A stretch of 64,000 bases of DNA from Luscinia megarhynchos (Eukaryota > Chordata > Aves > Passeriformes > Turdidae), in contig CM067588.1 of the NCBI GenBank assembly GCA_034336665.1, positions 5,582,655 to 5,646,654 of the forward strand, given 5' to 3'. Below, one piece after another: positions 12,546 through 23,400 of the stretch (its first letter is position 1; each line of letters begins with the position of its first letter). Both the position numbers and the translations under genes were made by a program. The notes beneath the pieces were generated by a model. It was not told the DNA's origin. It searched no databases and worked only from the letters and a program-made list of their open reading frames with translations.

Positions 12546-12789
12546 TGAGGGAGGAAGAAAGGGAAAAAAAGGAAAAAAGGGAAAATTCTTGGTGGGGGCT
12601 GTTGGAGTCAGCAGGGCTGTGCCCACACTCAGGTTTTAGGCCACATTTTACCAGGATATTTTGGCTTTTAATAGAGCTGTGTGTCTCTGTCAGTCAGTAA
12701 TGGATTACTGAACATAATAGAAATCTTTATATAGATGTTGGAGCCCTTTGCTGAGCTACAGATGTTTCCTTCCAAGAATCATTTTCCTG

Positions 12790-12860
12790 CCACAGAATCA
12801 CAGAATGCTTTGAGCTGGAAGGGACATTTAAACATCATCTCATCCAACTCCTCTACTATG
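12790..12860 (-). mobile_element. Short CR1 LINE fragment, reverse orientation
   Basis: CACAGAATCACAGAATGCTT, then GAGCTGGAAGGGACATTTAA, is the antisense CR1 tail with two copies of the ATTCTGTG octamer. Confidence 0.85.
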
Positions 12861-13318
12861 CTAAAAGCAAAAGCTACTGGAATTTTGTCCTACAATAAAT
12901 GTGGAAATACTATTTGAGGATTTCTTTAAAGGAACACCATCCTTTCCTTTTTTTGTGTGTTTTTTAATCCTTTTCTGACTGTAGCCAAGTGATGGCCATT
13001 CCTGCTCAGGGCAGGGGCTTGGAATGAGTTTTTAGGCCCCTTAAAACCCAAACCAATTTCTGTGATTCTGTGACTGTAGAAGTGCTACAGGAGCATCCCC
13101 ACAAAGATAATACATTGAGTAAGAGCTTCCTCATCCTTCTTTCCACGGCTTTTCTTCCTGTCCACCTCATTTTTTGATTTCCTGTTCCCAATGACTCCTT
13201 TAGTCACCTCATCATCCAGCTGTAAAAGGAAAGATGGAATTAAGGCTGAGCTGGAGTTGAGTCTCCCAAGTGTTCATCTCTCATTTTTTTTAAACCCAAA
13301 GGCCAAAATTTGACTCCA
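12861..13318. other. Intergenic sequence, nothing recognised
   Basis: No exon, RNA gene or repeat family assigned. Confidence 0.5.
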
Positions 13319-13452
13319 AGACTGGCTGGGGTTGGAAGGGATGATAAGGATCCTCTCATTCCACCCCCTGCTGTGGGCAGGGACAGCTTTCACTATCCCA
13401 GGTGCTCCAAATCCCATCCAGCCTGGCCTGGAACATCCCAGGGATGCACATT
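13319..13452 (-). mobile_element. CR1 LINE fragment, reverse orientation
   Basis: GGCTGGGGTTGGAAGGGATG, CCTGCTGTGGGCAGGGACAG and TCCCATCCAGCCTGGCC match the antisense CR1 3' region. Confidence 0.8.
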
Positions 13453-14099
13453 TCTGTGTGAGCATCCCTCATGCTGCCCTTCCTGAGCTGGTCCCACGAG
13501 TGTCTGAGTGCAGCCACTGAAAACCAGGGAGCCAAGGTTCCCACTGGGTGAGGCTCAGGCAATAAAACTGCAGCCAGAGCTCTGTGCTGCTCTCAGGGCT
13601 CCCACAAAGAATTCCTCGGGGCAAGTTCCTGCTCCCCTGCCCTGCTCCTGCTCCAGGTTTAATGCCAAAGTTTTGCCCATGGGTTTTTCTCTGCCCCAGA
13701 CCTTCTCTAACCCATGTCATTCGTGCTCCCAGTTTGATTCAGTGGAGCTGATGGAGTTCCTTCTCTTCAGGTCAGCAGTGATTTCACATCCTCGAGTTCC
13801 TTGCTTAATTTGCTGAGAAAATTCCTGATTCTCAAGCCCATTTTCAGCATTCCCCTGTTTTCCACGGTGCTGGGACTGCACTCAGGACTTGCTGGGCTGG
13901 ACCTGGGGCTTGCCACATCCCTGCTCTCCTCGGGCTGGGCTTGCTCAGCTGGAGGCTGGGCTGCAATCCCTGCATCCAGCTGGATCAGGCTGTCCCTTGG
14001 ACACGAAAGCAGCAGCTCTCAGGAAAGAGTTAATCCCAGCGAGCCCTTGGGATCCTTTGCTGGGGAGAGGGCTGATCTTTTGTTTGTTTTGAAGCTGCT
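13453..14099. other. Upstream flank of CD34
   Basis: Unique sequence leading into the CD34 promoter. The plexin-A2 gene, which lies on this side of CD34 in mammals, contributes no recognisable exon here. Confidence 0.5.
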
Positions 14100-14371
14100 G
14101 GCAGGAAAGTGGGGAGGAGAAAATTACCTAAGTGATAGTGAGGTTGCCACGAACTGTATAAAACTGGGAAATCAAAGCAGAGAAAACTCCACCTCGCAGT
14201 CCTGAGCCACAAGCACAACCCCTGAAGAGAAACCCACCCCACAAGTGAGTGATCTCAAAGGCTTGAACTCCAACCAAGCTGCATGAGCTCAGAGCTGCTG
14301 CAGGACTGAGCCCGGCGCTGTCCCGGCCGGAGCAGGAGCTGGGAACGCGGATTTGGGGAATTCTCACAGCC
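14100..14371 (+). promoter_or_regulatory. CD34: Proximal promoter and 5' UTR of CD34
   Basis: A TATA-like TATAAAA lies at 14157-14163, preceded by a consensus GATA site (TGATAG, 14133-14138) and an ETS-like AGGAAAGTGG near 14103. A start about 25-30 bases after the TATA element would give a 5' UTR of roughly 180 bases ending in CACAGCC before the ATG, a good Kozak context (ATGG). GATA and ETS inputs would suit a haematopoietic and endothelial gene. The transcription start is inferred; an unspliced 5' UTR is assumed. Confidence 0.55.
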
Positions 14372-14423
14372 ATGGAGTGGAGGCAGCTCCTCTGCATCAC
14401 TGTCTGCCTGCTGGAGCTGGCTG
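14372..14423 (+). CDS. CD34: CD34 exon 1: signal peptide
   Basis: Seventeen codons plus one base. [17 protein letters not shown] is a short basic start followed by a hydrophobic core. Donor is GCTG|GTGAGTA, phase 1. The ATG is the first in a strong Kozak context after the TATA element. Confidence 0.88.
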
Positions 14424-17400
14424 GTGAGTACTGACACCCCAAACCCCCTGGCCACAGCTCCTGGCAGCAGCAGCCCAGGGGGAAGAGGCTTCTCCAGGAG
14501 TTTGGGGTTCAGTCCCACCCAAAAACCTTGTGGTGACATTTCACATTTGCACCAGCATCCCACCAGCACTGCGGGGACTCACTGCTGCTCTGCAGGGTGC
14601 AGGAGTGGGGATCCAAACCCCCCAAAAATCCCTGGGTAGCACGAGGGGATGGGAGTGCAGCAGCCACAGCTCGAGTTGTCTCTCAGCCTGAGCTGGTGTA
14701 AATGAGCCACGCTTTTGTTTTGTGGTTGGAACTAAACATTTGCTGAAAATCAAATGAGTCTCCATAAATATTAAAATCTCCTATTGCAGCTCTTCAAATA
14801 TTCATCATGTGAAGCAATGAATAACAGCACCGAGATTTTTCTGGAGGTGCTGCTTTTTAAAGGGTTATGTTGTAGGGAAATATTATCATTTTTGTCCCAT
14901 ACCCAACAGCCATGAGGTAATAAAAGAGGACTAAAAAAGTGAAGCAGCACTCTGTGTGTTGCCTGGTGTGCTGGGACAGGAGCCAGGAGCCTGCGGGTGT
15001 CTCCTCAAATGTAATTTTTTTCTTACTCACACAAATGTGAGCAACGAGATCTATTGCAGGAATTCACTGGGTGAGCTCCTTTCATGTTCCCCTGGCTGCC
15101 CAGGTAAATTGCTCACCTGAGCTGATGGCTGACCCTCCAGCCCCTGTTAATTTTATAGGAACTACAAAAAAAAAAAAAGAAAAATTTTTAGTTGAGAAAA
15201 ATGACATTTGGGGCTATGAGGTTGGGCTGAGGATGAGAGACAGAAGTGTGAGACAAACCTCGAGTTCCAAACCTTGAGTTCCTTGTACAAAACAAAAGTG
15301 ATGGAAAAGTGACAAAAAGTGGATTTTGGAAGGACAAAGCCACTGGGCAGCAGGGGCTTTAATGCTGCAAAATGTCCTTGCACAGCCCATCATTCCTGCA
15401 GGAGATTCCTGGCTGGAAGGGGGAGGAGGTTGATTTCTCCTTGGTGTAGCTGCTGGGGAAAATCAGGCAGCTCATCCTGGGGGCTCTGCTTGTTCCTCAG
15501 CTCTGTGGGGAGTCCCAGAGAATCCATCAAAGGCTCCGGTTGTGCAACTCCCGTGGAAATCCCAGTTCTGTGGGTTTGGGCTCGAGCTGCTCCTGGCAGA
15601 GCTGCTGAGGGTGGGAGCAGCAGCTCCTCCTGCTCCCAGGACACCTTCAGCTAAAGCCACGTGTTTTATAGGGAAAGAAAAACCCTTGTGGCACTCTGGG
15701 ACACGGGCAGGAGTCCTACAAAAATTGTGGTGTGGGGAGGATGGAGTTTGAGGGAGGATGGAGTTGGGGGAGAATGGAGTTTGGAGAGGATGGAATTTGG
15801 GGAGGATGGAGTTTGGGGAGGATGGAGTTTGAGGATGATGGAGTTTGGGGAGGATGATTGAGTTTGGGGAGGATGGAGTTTGGGGAGGATGGAGCTTGGA
15901 GAGGATGATTGAGTTTGGGGAAAATGGAGTTTGGAGAGGATGGAGTTTGGGGATGATTGAGTTTGGGGATAATGGAGTTTGGGGAGGATGGAGTTTGGAG
16001 AGGATGGAGTTTGGAGAGGATGGAGTTTGGAGAGGATGGAGTTTTGGGAGGATGATTGAGTTTGGGGAGGATGGAGTTTGGGGAGGATGGAGTTTCGGGA
16101 GGATGGAGTTTGGGAGGATGGAGTTTGGGGAGGATGGAGTTTGGGGAGGATGGAGTTTGGGGAGGATGGAGTTTGAGGATGATGGAGCTTGAGGATGATG
16201 GAGCTTGGGGAGGATGATTGAGTTTGGGGAGGATGGAGTTTGGGGAGGATAGAGTTTGAGGATGATGGAGTTTGGGGATGATGTAGTTTGGAGAGGATGG
16301 AGTTTGGGGAGAATTGGGGAGGATGGAGTTTGGGGAGGATGGAATTTGGGGAGGATGGAGTTTGGAGAGGATGGAGTTTGGGGAGAATTGGGGAGGATGG
16401 AGTTTGAGGATGATTGAGTTGGGGGATGTTGGAGTTTGGAGAGGATGGAGTTCGGGGATGCAGAGCCAGGAGCAGCCTGGTCCAACCCCAGATCCCCTGG
16501 GAACCCCAACCTCGAAGGCAGCACAGCCCTGGCAACGCTCCCTGTGGCCTCTGCCTGCTGCTCCAGACCTGCCAGGCTCCTGGAGGATGCTGTGAGCAGC
16601 TCGTGTTGGAAAACTGGGGATGGAGAAAGCCCATAGAGGGTTTGTGCTTGTCTCAGAGCACATGGAAAAGGGAGTGTGGGTGTATTTGTACCTAATAAAA
16701 ACGCTTTGCTTCTTTCACTTAACCTTTCATCTTTTTTTTATATATTTTTCATTCATCACTGCCAAATTTGATTTTTAGAAAAATCTCTTTTCTTGCTGTT
16801 TTCACACATCCTTTCTTCCTTCCACTCCTTTTGCAACACTTAGGAAAATTCTGAATATCAGGAAAGGAAAAAAAGATTTTAAAACTTCCAGCTGCTCGAG
16901 TTTAACATCCTTTAGAGGCTGCTGCTCCAGCCAGGAGAAATCTCAGCCCTGGGAAGGTGCTGGGCTCCCGAGCTGCCTGAGAGGCCCCAGTCCCAAGGAA
17001 AGGCTCAGAGCAGCAGCTGGGCTTTGGTGTGGCAGCTCGGGGGGCTCCCCAGCCCCCCAGCCCGGCCCCACACCCACATCCTGTCTGGGCGAAGGAAAAG
17101 GGGGAGGGAAGGGATTTTTTATCAGATATTTCCAGAGGGAAGAGGGCTCCACCCGCTTGAATTCCTGCCACATGGCTGAGAGCTGCGGAGCGGGAAAGGC
17201 ATGAGTAATGCCGGCTGGAGTCCTTGGAGGGGCTGCTGCCGGGAGGGGGGCTGGCTCCAGCCCCGGGGCAGCATCCCACGGCTCCAGGGCTCTGCATTCC
17301 ACAGCTCCAGGGCTCTGCATCCATGGCTCCAGGGCAGCATCCCACAGCCCCGGGGCAGCATCCCACGGCTCCAGGGCAGCATCCCACGGCTCCAGAGCTC

Positions 17401-20400
17401 TGCACCCAGGGCTCTGCATCCCATAGCCCCAGGGCAGCATCCCACAGCTCCAGGGCTCTGCATCCCATGGCTCCAGGGCAGCATCCCATGGCTCCAGGGC
17501 TCTGCACCCAGAGCTCTGCATCCCATGGCTCCAGGGCAGCATCCCATGGCTCCAGAGCTCTGCATCCCACAGCTCCAGGGGTCTGCATCCCACAGCTCCA
17601 GGGCAGCATCCCACAGCTCCAGGGCAGCATCCCACGGCTCCAGGGCTCTGCACCCAGGGCTCTGCATCCCATAGCCCCGGGGCAGCATCCCACACCTCCA
17701 GGGCTCTGCATTCCACAGCTCCAGGGCTCTGCATCCCACAGCTCCAGGGCAGCATCCCATGGCTCTAGAGCTCTGCATCCCATAGCCCCGGGGCAGCATC
17801 CCACGGCTCCAGGGCTCTGCATCCCACAGCTCCAGAGCTCTGCACCCAGGGGTCTGCATCCCACAGCTCCAGGGCAGCATCCCATGGCTCTAGAGCTCTG
17901 CATCCCACAGCTCCAGGGCAGCATCCCACGGCTCCAGGGCTCTGCACCCAGGGCAGCATCCCACAGCTCCAGGGCAGCATCCCACAGCCCCAGGGCAGCA
18001 TCCCATGGCTCCAGGGCAGCATCCCATGGCTCCAGAGCTCTGCATCCCACAGCCCCAGGGCTCTACATCCCACAGTCCCAGGGCAGCATCCCACAGCTCC
18101 AGGGCTCTGCATCCCACAGCCCCAGGGCTGCTCTCCTGCATCCCATGGTCTCTTTACTCTCCTGCATCCCACAGTTCCATACTCTCCTCTCCTGCATGGT
18201 TCCTCTCCCTCCTCTCCTACATCCCATGGTTCCTCACCCGTCCTGTTCAGCATCCCTGCTTCCAGCAGTGCCCTTGTGCCAGCTCAGGGTCCCTTTGCTG
18301 TGGCCCCTGGAGCTCCTGGAGCGCTCGTGGAGCCTGGGAATGAACTCTGTTAGAGGCAGGGCTGGAGGAGCTGCCCTGGGCCAGGGGCTCCTGTGCCAGG
18401 TGCCCAACGAGCCACAGGTTGAGCCAGAGGTTAACCAGGAGATCTGAGCCAGGAGCAGCTCAGGTGCAAGTCCCATGTGGGATTCACCTCCCTCAGTTTT
18501 GTTTGCTGTGGGTGCAGGATTGGGATCCAGGATGGAAACTTTCCTCCTCTTTCCTGAACCTCTGCCACTGCAGAGCTTTTCTGTGGCTCTGGCTTAGTGC
18601 TCAGGGATGAGTCTTGGAGCAAGTCTGACATTTCTATTGCTGCCTTTTCTTTATTCAATCTAAGATCCTTCCTAAGCCCCATTATTAAAATATCTTTAAG
18701 AAATCATTTCCTTTTTAAAACCTAGGTGGGTGAACACAATGGGTGCTGTGAAGTGCAATTTTCTTTCCCATCTCTGCATGGTTTTGCTCCTGCACGTGCT
18801 TGCATTGCCAGGTGAAGATTTCTCCCAGGTTAATAAATAGCTTGGCTTAAACTCTAAACCCTCAAACCTAACAAATTGACAAAGTTTAATGAAGCCATTA
18901 AAAATGTATGGTGCAATAAATAACTCTCTTTAGCTGAGCACCACGTGGATTATCCAGCCCACATCTGGATCATTATTTATCTCATGAGCCCAAAGTTTTC
19001 AAAAAAAAAGCAAAACCTCATCCATGTTTTGTGGAAAAGCTCCTGCACATGCTCCAAGAAAGGCAAGAAAAAGAGATGCAAAGTGACAGCTCCTCTCCCA
19101 AATCACACTGAGCTACAGCCAGGCTTCCATTCCAATATTCAGCGCTGAAAAGGCTTTGATCAGAAATACCTGGGGTGCTTTACAAACATCTGGAAGAGTT
19201 CAAAGGTGCTTGGGTGGCTGTGGCACTCAGGGAGGTCAAGCCCAGGCTCTGCATTGTTCTGGTGATGTTCTGGTGATGTAAAATTTCCTGCTCATGGCCA
19301 CAAAAACACAGAGTTGTTGTAAAGCCTGGCTCTGGTTTGTGCTGCTCGTTACTCTGGGCACCTCCTGCTTTTGATTTGCTAAAAGTCATCAGGAAAACTC
19401 GGTGACTTAAGCAGCTGGAACTGAATTGTCTTGGAGAAGAAGGAACTGCTCCCCCCTGAAAGGAAAACTGTGCCAGAACCTGAATTCCAGCTCCAGACAC
19501 CTGCACTGAGCCCCCCCAGAGCAGCTGCGGGATGGGATGGGATGGGATGGGATGGGATGGGATGGGATGGGATGGGATTTTGGGATTTTGGGATTTTGGG
19601 ATTTTGGGATTTTGGGATTTTGGGATGGGATTTTGGGATTTTGGGATGGGATTTTTGGGATGGGATTTTGGGATGGGATGGGATGGGATGGGATGGGATG
19701 GGATGGGATGGGATGGGATGGGATGGGATGGGATGGGATGGGATGGGATGGGATGGGATGGGATGGGATGGGATGGGATGGGATGGGATGGGATGCACGG
19801 GATGGGATTTTGGGATGGGATTTTGGGATGGGATGGGATTTTGGGATTTTGGGATGGGATGGGCAGCACCAGCGTGGGCAGCCCCACAGAACCAGTCTGG
19901 GCCCCACATTTCTCCATTTCCCACAGCAGGAGCAGCAGAGCAGCTCTGCCCCGCCACAACCAACACGAGCCCCGGTGCCCCCGGGCTCTGCTCTCCACAA
20001 ACCCTCCAGGCTCTGAGGAGCTCACCCAGCCAAGCCCTGCCCCGGTGACTCAGAGCAGCTCCTGCCAGCCCCTCCCCAGGGCCCAGCCCCAGCCCCAGTG
20101 CCCGGTGCTGCTCCCTGGCAGCAGATCCTGCCCCGAGCCGGCGCCAGCGGCTGCTCGGACCTGCCAGAGCTGCTCCATCCCTCAGGGGGGTTTGGGAGCA
20201 TGAAGTAACTTTTCTTGGAGCTGGGAGTCCCCTGGGCAGGACTACAAATGAAACAACACATTCTGAATGATTTTCTCTTTAGTGCCTGGATAAGAATCTT
20301 AAACACCAAGAGCCCTGTGGTAGGGACTGGAGCTGTTTGTTAAAAGTGGGAATGGATCTTAGGGAGAGAGGAGGTTAAGGAGTGGGGAGAAATGCATTTT

Positions 20401-23400
20401 CACTGACTCACACTCACATTTCTGAAGGAAAAGCTGGAAGTGTCATCTCTGCAGCGCAGCAGGAAGCAATATATAAACTTTAAGTTAGAGCAGCAAACCA
20501 CTCTCCAAACATTCTGCTTTACCTCCTAAGATGTTTTCACTCATGAGTCAGGGCTGATCCCAAGCCAGTGGGAATGTTTCTATTTACTTTGAGATTGTGC
20601 CTGCAACTGCAAATCCAACTTATCTATCCTAAGGCACACAAGTGATCTCTTCCAAGGTTGATTCTTCCCTCCCAGGATTATAAACCCAAACTCTGAAATC
20701 CAGCTTTGTGCAGAGCTTTGTGCAGAGCTTTGTGCACCCACCAGCCAGCGGGGTGAGGGTGGGAACGAGCCTGTCCTCCTCCTCCTGGGAGCCCTGGAGC
20801 CCCTGCAATGGCTGCTCACCCAGATGGAAACTTTCACCCCTGAGCCTCTCCCAAGGCTTCCTGCCAGTTTGGGGCAAGAAAAGCGAATTTGGGAGAGCAG
20901 CTAAACCTTTCCTGTGGGAGTCTTTGTATGGGGTGGACGGTCCTCAGGGACAAACTCATGTGCACTCTGTATAACCTGGTGTTGCAGTTGTGGTTTATTG
21001 TAAGGGCGTGGGTGTACAGAGTCCTGCCAAGGGCTGCCAGAGTAGGACAGAGAGAGAATGGGGGAAGAGAAAGAAGTAAGAGAATAAGAGGGTGAAGGGG
21101 TGAGAGAGCAAGGTAAGAGAGGGGTGGTAGCAGTAGGAGAGCGATTTTTCTGTTTACAATACAATAAATCTTCTTCCATGATGAATATTCTAATTTCCAC
21201 TAACCAATGTAACACAAGATACAAATTCTATAGCATTTACATACAGCCTATAGGAATCCTTACATGACCATAGTGTGTTACACTTTAAACTCTAAAAACT
21301 GCTCTTTGGACCCTGGCAAGTCTTCTCTGACCTTGGGAGTTGCTCTCTGGCAGAAGACATTGTTCTATAAAGAGGGGATTACTTTCAGCTGGCCATCCTA
21401 TTGTCTTCTAGTTATTCAGTAGCTGAGGTTTGGTATCTCAAAGATGGCTTTCATTTCAATCTCACTTATGGTTTCTATATTCTCAGAATCTGAGCATTCA
21501 TATTTGTAAGGTTTTCCTGGTTCATCCTTCCCACCACTTTCCTGCTTTTCCCCAGGGGGTCAGGGCTGGGCTGGGGGTTCAGCAGCCCCTAAGAGCTCCC
21601 TGTTTCCTCAGGCTGTGCTGCTGAGGGCACCACAGACACCCCCACACCGAAAGCCACGGTGGGGACAGCGAGGGACAGCAACAGTGACACTGCCAGCACT
21701 GCCAGCACTGCCAGCACGGCCACAGGAGACACCAGCAGCACCAAAACAACCCCTGGTAACCTCTCCCCTTGTTCCCTCTGTGATTCCTGGTGGATCATGT
21801 GTTGATAATTAGATTTATGAAGTGCATTTGTTGTGATTTATTAAGGCATGGTTTGTGCTCTCAGAAAAAAAAAAGAGTTTGGGTATGATCAAAAGCTTTA
21901 ATTCCATCAAAAAAATCCCACCTGGGGACACCCAACCCAGGGAGCTCAGCCCCATCCTGGTCAAAACAAAAAGCTCAGTAATGTTTATCTCACACAGGTT
22001 GGAGGAGACCCTTGGGGAGGTGAGGAAAAGGGGGAATGGCTTTAAGCTGGAGGAGGGGAGATTTAAATCAGATTTTTGGAAGGGATTGTTCCTGTGAGGG
22101 TGGGCAGGGCTGGCACAGGTGCCCAGAGCAGCTGTGGCTGCCCCTGGATCCCTGGCAGTGCCCAAGGCCAGGCTGGACATGGGGGCTGGAGCACCTGGGG
22201 CAGTGGGAGATGTCCCTGCCAGGGCAGGGCTGGGATGGGATGAATTTCAAGGTCCCTTCAACACAAACCAATGTGGGATTTCACAATGGGAAGGCACTGA
22301 AGGGCTCTGAAGGGATGAGAGGATGCAGGGAGCCTTTCCCTGGTACAGTTTGGGATCTCTGGAGCCTCGGGCTGAGGAGGAGCTGGGGGTGGCACCTTAG
22401 CCCTGGTGGCACCTTAGCCCTGGTGGCCCGGGCAGGAGCCCATGGTCCCCAAGCATGGGGTGTGTGCAACAATTAGCAGCAGGACAGGGCTAATGAGGGT
22501 TCCTACAGAGCCAATGACTCCTGGGGCTGCTGTGACAAATCAGGATTGTGCTTCAGCCACGCTGACAGCATTTAAAGCTTTCTCCTGTGTCCTCTTTGCA
22601 TTTCCTCCAAGGTGAAGCCACAGCCGGGCCCGTGGCCACCAGCTCGGCGTCCTCAGAGCTCCTCGGGCAGCTGGGGACGAGCCCCCAGCCCAGCCGGGCC
22701 CCCACAGCGCTGCCAGGCACCTCCCTGGAGCCCCACGGGAGCCTGGGGGTCTCCACAAGGCAGAGCCCCCCAGGGACAGAGCCCGGGGCCAGGGCGAGCA
22801 CCGCGGGCCCCACGGCGGCCAGGAGCAGCTCCGCGGCCACCCCGCAGCTCCCCGCGGCTCCAGCGGCCACCACAGCCCCGCACACGGCCCGGCACAGCCC
22901 CGAGGTGAGCCCGGGCTGCCGGGGGGTCCCCGAAGCCCCAGCAGGGCCCTGACACCCTCCGTGCTCTCCTTGCAGCCTGCCCTCCCTGCCATCGGGTGCC
23001 ACGGAGCCAGGGCCGAGCGGGACTCTGGAGCCATCTGCCTGCAGCTCAACCAGTCCTGCGTGAGTGAGGGGCTGCCAGGGCCCCACAGCACCCCGGGCGC
23101 TCTGGGGCGGGGGGCTCCCAGCAGTGAGGGGCTGCCAGGGCCCCACAGCACCCGGGCGCTCTGGGGCGGGGGGCTCCCAGCAGTGAGGGGCTGCCAGGGC
23201 CCCACAGCACCCCGGGCGCTCTGGGGCGGGGGGCTCCCAGCAGTGAGGGGCTGCCAGGGCCCCACAGCACCCCGGGCTCTGGGGCGGGGGGCTCCCAGCA
23301 GTGAGGGGCTGCCAGGGCCCCACAGCACCCCGGGCGCTCTGGGGTGGGGGGCTCCCAGCAGTGAGGGGCTGCCAGGGCCCCACAGCACCCCGGGCTCTGG

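Noticed and set aside
1..14099. Plexin-A2 exons or mir-205
   Set aside because: Both lie on this side of CD34 in mammals, but no matching exon or mature miRNA sequence was seen.
15472..16663. Open frames of 315-350 codons, proline/serine/leucine repeats, minus strand
   Set aside because: They follow the 18-bp array in CD34 intron 1; the period being a multiple of three keeps frames open.
16902..18447. Open frames of 382 and 407 codons
   Set aside because: They are translations of the 20-23 bp minisatellite in CD34 intron 1.
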